Part shown: in pieces, positions 8,254-13,942 of the stretch
Layout of the letters: each line of letters begins with the position of its first letter
Numbering within the stretch: position 1 is the stretch's first letter
Assembly: GCA_030830285.1 (NCBI GenBank)
Contig: JAURNF010000265.1
Coordinates: 1-13,942 of the forward strand
DNA: 13,942 nt
Direction: 5' to 3'
Source of the DNA: Candidatus Kapaibacterium sp.
GTDB taxonomy: Bacteria; Bacteroidota; Ignavibacteria; Kapaibacteriales; Kapaibacteriaceae
Program-made: the position numbers and the translations under genes
Notes under the pieces: generated by a model
What the model saw: the letters and a program-made list of their open reading frames with translations, nothing else
Database searches by the model: none
What the model was told of the DNA's origin: nothing

Positions 8254-8280
8254 AAAAAAAAGCCCCGATGAGATCGGGGC
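8254..8280 (-). terminator. Intrinsic terminator after rplS
   Basis: On the minus strand: GCCCCGAT, loop CTC, ATCGGGGC, then eight T. The 8-bp perfect GC-rich stem with a T-run is textbook. It begins 7 bp after the rplS stop codon and ends 11 bp before the cinA start codon, so it decides how much rplS transcription reaches cinA and tsaD. Confidence 0.9.
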
Positions 8281-8287
8281 GATTTCC

Positions 8288-8671
8288 TTACGACAGCTTT
8301 TGACGAATCTTCTTTTCGCTCATTCCGCGCAAGTAGTACAACTTGGCGCGACGAACTGTGCCTTCCTTCAGCACTTGAAGCGACTGAATGATTGGCGAGT
8401 GAATCGGGAAGATGCGCTCAACACCCACACCGTTGGAGATCTTCCGTACACGGAATGTCTCGTTCATGCCACTTCCGCGACGTGCGATAACAACGCCTTG
8501 GAAATTCTGAATGCGTTCCTTTTCGCCTTCCACAACGCGGACAGCGATCTTCACTGTGTCGCCTGGACGGAACGATGGAATCTCTGGGGAGAGATCGCCT
8601 GCCTTGGCCTTGCGCTGCTCGAATGCTTCCGCAGTAGCAAGGTTCTCAATGTTCTTTACCTTGGGGTGCAT
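8288..8671 (-). CDS. rplS: Large ribosomal subunit protein bL19
   Basis: Ribosomal protein L19 of the 50S subunit, at the 30S-50S interface. It is 127 residues from the ATG at 8671, slightly longer than the usual 115-120. Seen: PSFRPGDTVKIAVRVVEGEK at 32-51, RIQNFQGVVIARRGSG at 53-68, the ETFRVRKISNGVGVERIFPI block at 71-90 and the basic end VRRAKLYYLRG at 106-116. The frame is open up to 8752, but the conserved protein starts at 8671, which has an AAGGA four bases upstream, and the longer version would cross the promoter. L19 usually sits beside trmD, rimM and rpsP; here it stands alone between its own promoter and its own terminator. Confidence 0.96.
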   Translation of the reverse strand: MHPKVKNIENLATAEAFEQRKAKAGDLSPEIPSFRPGDTVKIAVRVVEGEKERIQNFQGVVIARRGSGMNETFRVRKISNGVGVERIFPIHSPIIQSLQVLKEGTVRRAKLYYLRGMSEKKIRQKLS

Positions 8672-8714
8672 GGTATCCTTCTTCGAAATAGATGTTGCGA
8701 TTGGAATAGGACGG

Positions 8715-8722
8715 CAAAGATA
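8715..8722 (-). promoter_or_regulatory. Bacteroidota-type promoter for rplS
   Basis: TATCTTTG on the minus strand is an exact TAnnTTTG match. A TTG (8744-8746) sits 21 bp upstream, inside the accepted spacing for the -33 element. Transcription would begin near 8708, giving a leader of about 37 bases that carries the AAGGA site of rplS. This is the best promoter in the window. Confidence 0.7.
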
Positions 8723-8744
8723 CGAGAAATGATGGAACATACGC

Positions 8745-8767
8745 AACCCCATAGTAATAATGGAGTT
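8745..8767. other. Imperfect hairpin between the exported-protein gene and rplS
   Basis: AACCCCAT, a 7-base spacer, then ATGGAGTT; eight pairs, one of them G-U on the minus-strand RNA. It lies 27-49 bp past the stop of the exported-protein gene and touches the candidate -33 element of rplS. It may end the upstream transcript, but no T-run follows and the stem is weak. Confidence 0.3.
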
Positions 8768-8793
8768 AGAGTGCGTTTGTCAGAATCTCGCAG

Positions 8794-9546
8794 TTATGCG
8801 CGACGCAGAATCAGTGGGCGTGGTGCGTTCTTCGTACCTACAGGCGTGAGTGTTAGCATCGCGCCAGTGCGGTTGACGATATAGCTTCGTGGCTTGCCTT
8901 GCGTTGACGAAAGCGTAATGCGAAGAGTCGAAGGATCGATTGACAGCTCGTACGGAAAGGTTGCACCATCAATGGTCGCCACCATCGTTTGCGTGAACGA
9001 CACCGTCTTACCCCGTGTATCGACCCATGTGCCTGAGAGCACAGAAGTGTTCACCATACGTTTGAGGATGAACAACGGATCAGTGTTCTTCGAAGGAAGC
9101 TTCCCTAACACGATCGGTTTCTTTTCGATGCTGTCAAGTTCTGTGAGCGCGATGTAGGAATTCTGTCGAACGTCGCTGGCAACCATCCAGACAGGTGCGT
9201 CCTCTGTACCGATCGCCCACTTGAGGCCGATGTTAGGCACCTGCGTCTTCAAGATCAGTCCACGTTCCTCGCGACCAACCGAGAGTCCAACTCGCACATT
9301 CCCCTTCTGGTCGTTCGAGTCGATCACCGTGTACAGTGGCTCACGCTCAGACTTCGCTGCAATCGCCTGTTCCAATGACGATGTTTTGTGTAAGACCTCA
9401 ATGAAGGTACTATGGAACCACGTGCCATGGAACTCTCCATACGATGCTTGATGAGAGCCCGGCATCACTTGTGCTGATGCCGGGTTCATCCACATCGTCG
9501 AGGTTATAAGCATGGTGCACAGCGTGCACACGACGAACTGCTTCAT
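8794..9546 (-). CDS. Exported protein of unknown function, coupled to pruA
   Basis: Not recognised. It is 250 residues from the ATG at 9546, whose ATGA overlaps the pruA stop codon; this suggests coupled translation. The frame is open to 9702 inside pruA, but only the 9546 start gives an N-terminal signal peptide (K2, a hydrophobic stretch, then PASA before Q26). With no cysteine at the cleavage site, it should be periplasmic or secreted rather than a lipoprotein. The body is beta-rich by eye, with alternating hydrophobic residues. GTW occurs twice, near 41-43 (FHGTWFHS) and 172-174 (LSGTWVDT), each followed by a strand-like stretch. This resembles the start of lipocalin-like folds and could mean two related domains; I am not sure of it. 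It has no T9SS sorting domain and ends with LILRRA. Confidence 0.75.
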   Translation of the reverse strand: MKQFVVCTLCTMLITSTMWMNPASAQVMPGSHQASYGEFHGTWFHSTFIEVLHKTSSLEQAIAAKSEREPLYTVIDSNDQKGNVRVGLSVGREERGLILKTQVPNIGLKWAIGTEDAPVWMVASDVRQNSYIALTELDSIEKKPIVLGKLPSKNTDPLFILKRMVNTSVLSGTWVDTRGKTVSFTQTMVATIDGATFPYELSIDPSTLRITLSSTQGKPRSYIVNRTGAMLTLTPVGTKNAPRPLILRRA

Positions 9547-11090
9547 CGGATCTTTGTTGCGATTGACTTTGCTTGGAGGAAGAGAAGGAGGTAGTCGTGT
9601 CCACCGGCCTTCGAATCTGTACCGCTCATGTTGAAGCCACCGAATGGGTGTCCACCAACCATCGCTCCAGTGCACTTGCGGTTGAGATAGAGATTGCCGC
9701 AATGGAACTCTTCACGAGCTCGTGCGATCTTCTTCTTGTTATCGGAGTAGACTGCACCCGTTAGACCGTAGATCGTGTTGTTTGCGATAGCAAGTGCGTC
9801 GTCGAAGTTCTTTGCCTTACATACTGCAAGTACTGGACCGAAGATCTCTTCTTGCATGATGCGAGATGTGGGCTTGACGTTCACGATCACCGTTGGCTCG
9901 ATATAGTAGCCCTTGAGTCCGGCGACCTTCTTGCCCCCTGCAATCAGCTTGCCTTCCTTCGCACCAATCTTGATGTAATCGAGAATCGTCTTTTCAGCAC
10001 GAGCGCTTACAACAGGTCCCATGCGAATGTTGTCTTTTGCATCGCCGATCGTGATCTTATCGACTTCAACCTTGAGCTTCGCAACAAACTCGTCATACAC
10101 CTTAGCGTCTACAATGGCGCGAGAGCATGCCGAGCACTTCTGACCTTGGAACCCAAATGCGGCGGCAACTACACCCGCCACTGCTTCATCTACGTTGCAC
10201 TCAGCATCAACGACGATGGCATCCTTACCACCCATCTCTGCTACCACACGCTTGATCCAGATCTGACCAGGAGCAGTCTTTGCTGCAAGTTCATTGACAT
10301 GCAGGCCAACCTGCATCGAGCCCGTGAAGGAGATAAAACGTGTCTTTGGATGTCCAACGAGATAGTCACCCGCTTCTGCACCAGAGGCCACGAGGAAGTT
10401 CAGCACACCAGCGGGAAGACCCGCTTCCTTCATGATCTCAGTAAACAGCCAGCCCATCATTGGCGAATCACTCGATGGCTTCAGCACAACAGTGTTGCCT
10501 GCCACAATTGCTGCCGACGACATACCCGCAAGGATCGCAAACGGGAAGTTCCATGGTGGAATGACCACACCAACGCCCAGAGGGACATAGACAAGTTCGT
10601 TCTTCTCGCCTGGCTGAGGTACGATTGGCTGCGGCCCAGCAAGACGGACCGCATCACGTCCATAGAACTCGAGGAAATCAATTGCCTCGCATGTATCAGC
10701 ATCAGCTTCGAGGTAATTCTTCCCTACTTCAGAGATCATCCATGCATTGATTTCGAGTCGACGGCGACGCATGATGTTTGCGGCTTTGAAGAGCACAGCT
10801 GCGCGCTTCTTCATCGGCACGTTCTTCCAATCTTCGAATGCCTTGAGTGCTGCCTTCATTGCCTTTTCGGCATCGTCGGCACCAGACTTCTGGAACACCC
10901 CAATTGTTTCGGACGTCGCAGATGGATTGATGCTGAGCGTCTTTGCCTTGGTTGTGACCTTCTTTCCACCGATGATATTCGGATACTCTTTGCCGAACTT
11001 CTTACGAACAGCATCGATTGCTGCGCATTGCTTAGCCGCAATAGCAGGCTTGGTGAAATCAAGGTATACTTCGTTTTCAAACGCTTTCAT
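9543..11090 (-). CDS. pruA: L-glutamate gamma-semialdehyde (1-pyrroline-5-carboxylate) dehydrogenase
   Basis: NAD-dependent aldehyde dehydrogenase that oxidises glutamate gamma-semialdehyde to glutamate, the second step of proline and the last step of arginine/ornithine catabolism. The 515-residue length equals the stand-alone Bacillus RocA type, unlike the large PutA fusion. Seen: PPWNFPF at 178-184 with N181, VVLKPSSDSP at 201-210 with cofactor-binding K204, FTGSMQVG at 255-262, general base E285 in AEMGGKD, catalytic C319 in GFQGQKCSACSR, and EEIFGPV further on. The GQKCSACSR signature separates this subfamily from general aldehyde dehydrogenases. An AGGA lies 4 bases before the ATG. It forms an operon with the exported protein downstream. 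No proline dehydrogenase gene is nearby, so the substrate could come from proline or ornithine. An inverted repeat overlaps its likely promoter. Confidence 0.93.
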   Translation of the reverse strand: MKAFENEVYLDFTKPAIAAKQCAAIDAVRKKFGKEYPNIIGGKKVTTKAKTLSINPSATSETIGVFQKSGADDAEKAMKAALKAFEDWKNVPMKKRAAVLFKAANIMRRRRLEINAWMISEVGKNYLEADADTCEAIDFLEFYGRDAVRLAGPQPIVPQPGEKNELVYVPLGVGVVIPPWNFPFAILAGMSSAAIVAGNTVVLKPSSDSPMMGWLFTEIMKEAGLPAGVLNFLVASGAEAGDYLVGHPKTRFISFTGSMQVGLHVNELAAKTAPGQIWIKRVVAEMGGKDAIVVDAECNVDEAVAGVVAAAFGFQGQKCSACSRAIVDAKVYDEFVAKLKVEVDKITIGDAKDNIRMGPVVSARAEKTILDYIKIGAKEGKLIAGGKKVAGLKGYYIEPTVIVNVKPTSRIMQEEIFGPVLAVCKAKNFDDALAIANNTIYGLTGAVYSDNKKKIARAREEFHCGNLYLNRKCTGAMVGGHPFGGFNMSGTDSKAGGHDYLLLFLQAKSIATKIR

Positions 11091-11114
11091 GGAATCCTCA
11101 TGTTAGAGAAGTCG

Positions 11115-11121
11115 CAAATTA
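11115..11121 (-). promoter_or_regulatory. Near-match -7 element for pruA
   Basis: TAATTTG on the minus strand differs from TAnnTTTG by lacking one spacer base. It lies 24 bp upstream of the pruA ATG. No good -33 element is visible at the expected distance, so it would be a weak or activator-dependent promoter, if it is one. Confidence 0.35.
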
Positions 11122-11137
11122 CGACCTGTTTGTCGTA
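11120..11137. promoter_or_regulatory. Operator-like inverted repeat between pruA and dedA
   Basis: TACGAC, 6-base spacer, GTCGTA: perfect 6-bp arms with 18 bp total span, a common layout for a dimeric repressor or activator site. It is the only clear symmetry in the 76-bp divergent gap and its left arm overlaps the candidate pruA -7 element. Regulator identity is unknown and none is encoded in the window. Confidence 0.4.
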
Positions 11138-11166
11138 GGTTGAGAATCACACATGGTGAATCGCGT

Positions 11167-11772
11167 ATGATCGAGCCAATTATTGCATTTCTTGAGCACC
11201 TCCCAGCGGTTGGGATTCTCGCGATGGCATTCGGGTTTGCCTTCATTGAGAATCTCTTCCCACCAAGCCCAAGCGACGTCGTCTTGGTGGTACTTGGTAC
11301 GCTGGTAGGCACAGATGTCGTTGGCTTCACACCAACGCTAATTGCCGCAACGAGTGGTTCGGTGTTGGGATTTGCCGCAGCGTACGCTCTTGGTGCGCGG
11401 TATGGGACAGCGCTCGCGGAATCACCATTGGTTCCGTTCATCACGCCATCCCTCATCACTCGCGTAGAGACGTGGTTTGCCAAGTATCACGGACTGATTG
11501 TCCTCGGGAATCGATTTCTTGCAGGCACGCGCGCTGTGGTGTCGTTTGTTGCTGGGATAACTCGACAGCCGTTTGTTCGGACCGTCGTCCTGAGCGCAAT
11601 CAGTGCCACGATATGGAATGCCCTACTGATCTATGCTGGATCAGCTGTCGGCGAAAACTGGCGCAGTATTGATCGTTGGCTGTCAGTGTATGGATGGGTA
11701 GTCACGGGCGTGATTGTCCTAGCCGCCATCGTCTGGTACGTCCGAAAACGACAGCGGCGATCTCAGGAGTGA
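11167..11772 (+). CDS. DedA family (VTT domain) membrane protein
   Basis: Integral inner-membrane protein of the DedA/VTT family; members act in lipid flipping and envelope homeostasis, some on undecaprenyl phosphate. It is 201 residues from the ATG at 11167; a TTG at 11140 would add nine residues and cannot be excluded. Seen: a hydrophobic N-terminal stretch, the re-entrant motif FIENLFPPSPSD at 26-37, a hydrophobic segment at 38-47, the second conserved block GNRFLAGTRAVVSF at 114-127, two more hydrophobic segments near 138-152 and 174-191, and a basic C-terminal tail (RKRQRRSQE). It is a single gene transcribed away from pruA and toward porV; its stop codon lies in a 13-bp stem. The family contains several subgroups, and I cannot say which substrate this one handles. 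Confidence 0.88.
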   Translation: MIEPIIAFLEHLPAVGILAMAFGFAFIENLFPPSPSDVVLVVLGTLVGTDVVGFTPTLIAATSGSVLGFAAAYALGARYGTALAESPLVPFITPSLITRVETWFAKYHGLIVLGNRFLAGTRAVVSFVAGITRQPFVRTVVLSAISATIWNALLIYAGSAVGENWRSIDRWLSVYGWVVTGVIVLAAIVWYVRKRQRRSQE

Positions 11773-11783
11773 GATCGCCGCTG
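11752..11783. terminator. Strong hairpin at the end of dedA, possibly a two-way terminator with porV
   Basis: CAGCGGCGATCTC, loop AGGAGT, GAGATCGCCGCTG: a perfect 13-bp GC-rich stem between two convergent genes. The dedA stop codon (11770-11772) is at the loop/stem edge, so the 5' arm is coding sequence. On the plus strand no T-run follows; on the minus strand only TCGTTTTC does. The stem is real; strength as a terminator is inferred. Confidence 0.6.
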
Positions 11784-11801
11784 GGAATTCATCATTAGCA
11801 G

Positions 11802-11820
11802 ATGTAGCGTGGAGCTACAT
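11802..11820 (-). other. Hairpin starting at the porV stop codon
   Basis: On the minus strand: ATGTAGC, loop TCCAC, GCTACAT. The 7-bp stem starts at the last base of the porV TAA. It precedes the stronger hairpin at 11752-11783, so porV mRNA would have two stem-loops in tandem. No T-run follows. It may protect the 3' end of the message. Confidence 0.4.
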
Positions 11821-12896
11821 TAGTTCTCAGGCGTTCCACCCCAGTCAACCAAGAGCGAGAAGCGCAAGGTATTGCCAAGTGGGTGATTCTGCTCGACGGT
11901 GATGTAGTAGCTGAAATCAAGCTTGAATACATCATAGCGAACACCTGCACCAAGTGTGAAGTACTCACGAGCACCAGCCGCTGCTGGTTCGGTAAAGTAG
12001 CCACCACGGAGTGCGACGATGCGGTCGTAGATGTACTCCATACCGACACCGGTTTCGATGCCGCCGCGACCCCATGCTGTGACGAACGACTTCGGAATTG
12101 GGTCCGAGCTGAGTGAGTCACGCTTCACGAGAAGCTTCATGAAGTCGGCCGTAATCGTGAGATCATTGAACTCATCTTCAACAAGCTTCACTGCTGCACC
12201 AAGGCGAAGGTTCGTTGGGAGTGGATCCGACTCCTTATCGTAGGTCATCTTCGGACCAACGTTTTGGAGATTCACACCGAGACGAATCGTGTTGTCCAGG
12301 TTCGCGCCAAACATCGACAGCTTTGAAGGTGTCCAAAGGAAGCCGAGGTCGAACGCAGCCGATACACCCGTGCCTGCGCCCGATCCACCAACACTTGCTG
12401 GTGCAAGGTTCGACTGGATATATTTCACTTGAACGCCTGCACCGAGGTCGGGAGCGATCTCCGTTCCGTATGAAATCCCGAGGCAGAACTCGTTCGAGCG
12501 GAACTTGCCGAGTGCTTGTCCATTCTCGTTGGTCTTGGTGAACTCACCAAGATTCATGAAGATGAACGTACCAGCCAATGTTCCACCGATTGCGTCAACG
12601 TACGTGCCGTACGTGCCGTACGAGTAAAACAGGTCGGCATTGAACTGCGGCAGCCACTTCGAATAGCTCAGTGCTACTTGATTGGATTCGTTGGCAAATG
12701 CCAATCCGCCAGGGTTCCAGAATACAGCGTTGATATCGTCGGCGATAGCCGTACCGATGTCTCCCATACCGCTAGCACGTGCATCAGGGCTAATCAGCAG
12801 GAATGGGACTGCAGCGCCCCCTGCCTGACCATACATTGAGGTCACTGACAGAAGTGCAGTGCAAACGAGAATTCCGCAGGTGCGGAGTAGCGTCAT
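11820..12896 (-). CDS. porV: T9SS outer-membrane protein PorV (LptO)
   Basis: Outer-membrane beta-barrel of the FadL-like family that collects T9SS cargo from the translocon and delivers it to PorU in the attachment complex. It is 358 residues; the Porphyromonas PorV is near 390. Seen: a signal peptide ending near residue 23 (TSMYG), then the family's conserved N-terminal block PFLLISPDARASGMGDIGTA at 31-50 and AVFWNPGGLAF at 57-67, followed by many alternating beta strands typical of a barrel and a last strand LRFSLLVDWGG at 344-354. The paralogue PorQ shares this fold, but position right after porU supports PorV. The start has a perfect AAGGAG five bases upstream. It is 32 bp downstream of porU, clearly one operon. 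Confidence 0.9.
   Translation of the reverse strand: MTLLRTCGILVCTALLSVTSMYGQAGGAAVPFLLISPDARASGMGDIGTAIADDINAVFWNPGGLAFANESNQVALSYSKWLPQFNADLFYSYGTYGTYVDAIGGTLAGTFIFMNLGEFTKTNENGQALGKFRSNEFCLGISYGTEIAPDLGAGVQVKYIQSNLAPASVGGSGAGTGVSAAFDLGFLWTPSKLSMFGANLDNTIRLGVNLQNVGPKMTYDKESDPLPTNLRLGAAVKLVEDEFNDLTITADFMKLLVKRDSLSSDPIPKSFVTAWGRGGIETGVGMEYIYDRIVALRGGYFTEPAAAGAREYFTLGAGVRYDVFKLDFSYYITVEQNHPLGNTLRFSLLVDWGGTPEN
12601..12618. repeat. Two tandem copies of a 9-bp unit in porV
   Basis: TACGTGCCG occurs twice in a row, followed by a partial third copy TACGAG. On the coding strand this gives the in-frame repeat SYGTYGTY at residues 92-99 of PorV, in an extracellular-loop or turn candidate. Slippage here would add or remove three residues without breaking the frame. 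Confidence 0.6.
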
Positions 12897-12901
12897 GATC
12901 T

Positions 12902-12907
12902 CTCCTT
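12902..12907 (-). promoter_or_regulatory. Strong Shine-Dalgarno sequence of porV
   Basis: AAGGAG on the minus strand, five bases before the ATG at 12896. It confirms the start and stands out because glyA, cinA and the helicase here have no such site. Confidence 0.8.
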
Positions 12908-12928
12908 AGCTCGCAATGAAGAACAAAG

Positions 12929-13942
12929 TTAGCGAATGAGGGTAAGTTTCCCACTTACGAAGCTGCTTGCCCCTTGGTCGGAGGTAAGCCGAACAACAGC
13001 TTGGTATGACCCCGATGGCAGTGGTGCACCAATCCCGTCACGTCCGTCCCAATCAACATCGGCGGTTTGCATGTCGACGATGCGCATTGCTTGCTCCCGA
13101 ACAAGACGTCCCTCCATGTCATAGATCAGGATATCAGCATTGAACGGTAGTTGACTCGCATGCACGAATCGTATTGTGGTACGTGACGAAAACGGATTCG
13201 GGTAATTCGTCAGGCCCCCAGTGGCTATCGATGGCGTCGACGAGGTGATCCGGAATGTTGTCTGCGCCCAGCTCACATTATTGAGCACGTCCCATGCACG
13301 AACCGTCACGGTGTGCAGTCCGTCGGCGAGACCAAAGATCTGCTTCTGAACGCTGCCAGCTCGGCTATTCGTGAGCGACGTCGCGAAGTATGGCGTGAGA
13401 ACTTCTGTGCGTTGATCGCGATCGAACGTTGCTTCGATATCATGACCGATGCCAACGCCAGTGGTATTGATACCGGTTTCATCTTCAAGGTCAACAATCA
13501 GAATCGGACTCTTGCGAACGATACTTCCTGGGAGGAAGCTTCGTGAATCGAGGAAGATCTGCATTGCAGGCCCGGTCGATTCCGGATCAACGACGGTTGT
13601 CACGCCATCAACTGTGACCTTGTCGGTTACGCCCATAGCGTAGCGATCGTCTTCGCTTGCAGCATAACCAAACAATCCAGCGCGCTGCGTTGAGAACGAG
13701 ATGTCTTTTGGCACGACGAACGTTGCGGTGAATCGACCGTTCTTCACGACAAATGCGCCTCGACAAAGCGCAGGACCTGGCTTTGAAAACGTGTTGACCG
13801 TTTGGTGAACGTCGTTATCAACAACGGAGATCATACGTGTTCCATCGAGAAGCGATACAACGACGTTACCCGTGAAGGTATCGTCGAGTACCATGTCTCG
13901 AGCAGTTCCAATCTCCCCTTCTACCGTCACTGTGCTGAGTGC
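12929..13942 (-). CDS. porU: T9SS C-terminal signal peptidase / sortase PorU, C-terminal part only
   Basis: The gene runs off the right edge; 337 residues are visible, and the frame is open to the last base (visible start ALSTVTVEGE). PorU is the gingipain-like (C25) cell-surface protease that removes the sorting domain of T9SS cargo and links it to lipopolysaccharide. The catalytic domain lies outside the window. What is seen is the long beta-sandwich region, including FGLADGLHTVTVRAWDVLNN (about 203-222), and a C-terminal FlgD-like/sorting-type domain starting at LTNYPNPFSSRTTIRF (244-259), then IYDMEGRLVRE and LPSGSYQAVVRL and a basic end LIR. Fit to PorU rests on the GLHTVTVRAWD region and on porV 32 bp downstream. 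Other large T9SS-secreted C25 proteases have similar ends, so the call is less than certain. Confidence 0.85.
   Translation of the reverse strand, partial: ALSTVTVEGEIGTARDMVLDDTFTGNVVVSLLDGTRMISVVDNDVHQTVNTFSKPGPALCRGAFVVKNGRFTATFVVPKDISFSTQRAGLFGYAASEDDRYAMGVTDKVTVDGVTTVVDPESTGPAMQIFLDSRSFLPGSIVRKSPILIVDLEDETGINTTGVGIGHDIEATFDRDQRTEVLTPYFATSLTNSRAGSVQKQIFGLADGLHTVTVRAWDVLNNVSWAQTTFRITSSTPSIATGGLTNYPNPFSSRTTIRFVHASQLPFNADILIYDMEGRLVREQAMRIVDMQTADVDWDGRDGIGAPLPSGSYQAVVRLTSDQGASSFVSGKLTLIR

Noticed and set aside
8672..8752. N-terminal extension of bL19 from an ATG at 8752
   Set aside because: It would cover the rplS promoter and add 27 residues not found in the family; 8671 has an AAGGA in front.
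8300..8884. 194-residue open frame on the plus strand across rplS and the gap
   Set aside because: Antisense to rplS and to its promoter; no family resemblance.
9547..9702. Longer start for the exported protein at 9702
   Set aside because: It lies inside pruA and would hide the signal peptide; the ATGA start at 9546 fits better.
9852..11138. 428-residue open frame on the plus strand, opposite pruA
   Set aside because: It is wholly antisense to an intact, strongly conserved gene, is rich in Cys and His in a way typical of antisense translation, has no recognisable motif, and overlaps the pruA promoter region.
1..13942. tRNA genes, CRISPR arrays, insertion sequences, toxin-antitoxin or defence cassettes
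   Set aside because: Looked for repeat arrays, terminal inverted repeats, transposase or nuclease motifs and cloverleaf patterns by eye on both strands; none seen. The helicase is a UvrD-type housekeeping protein with no defence partner beside it.

Overview
The window is gene-dense (ten protein genes, longest gap about 77 bp) and looks like ordinary chromosome of a free-living bacterium of the Bacteroidota/Ignavibacteria/Kapabacteria (FCB) group. Three kinds of evidence support this: a type IX secretion system (T9SS) PorU-PorV gene pair, a secreted protein with a T9SS-type C-terminal sorting domain, and exact matches to the Bacteroidota-type -7 promoter element TAnnTTTG in front of three genes. 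Base composition looks even along the window. I see no tRNA, rRNA, CRISPR array, insertion sequence, integrase or phage gene. The narrower lineage is my inference and would need a protein tree.

Layout from left to right. At 1-1439 (minus) is the N-terminal two thirds of a UvrD/PcrA-type helicase, cut by the window edge. It follows, with 4 bp between, a fused alpha-beta E1 component of a 2-oxoacid dehydrogenase (1444-3492, minus). A 77-bp divergent promoter region separates E1 from a secreted T9SS cargo protein (3570-4523, plus), followed by glyA (4580-5992, plus). glyA converges on and overlaps tsaD by 11 bp. tsaD (5982-7019) and cinA (7001-8242) overlap each other on the minus strand and lie downstream of rplS (8288-8671), with a strong intrinsic terminator between rplS and cinA. 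Upstream on the same strand is a two-gene operon, pruA/rocA (9543-11090) and an unrecognised exported protein (8794-9546), joined by an ATGA stop/start overlap. dedA (11167-11772, plus) is divergent from pruA and converges on porV (11820-12896, minus). porV is preceded by the 3' part of porU (12929-13942, minus), which runs off the right edge.

How the genes work together. PorU and PorV belong to the machinery that finishes secretion of T9SS cargo at the outer membrane, and the protein at 3570-4523 is a likely client. The rest is housekeeping: one-carbon metabolism (GlyA), tRNA t6A modification (TsaD), NMN or nucleotide-pool repair (CinA), translation (L19), proline/arginine catabolism (PruA), acyl-CoA supply (E1), DNA repair/replication (helicase) and membrane lipid homeostasis (DedA family).

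I did not find a convincing new defence, mobile or biosynthetic system. The items most worth checking are a 40-residue amphipathic tail on GlyA, a palindrome over the candidate pruA promoter, the terminator placed 11 bp before cinA, an apparently leaderless E1 transcript, and the exported protein translationally coupled to PruA.
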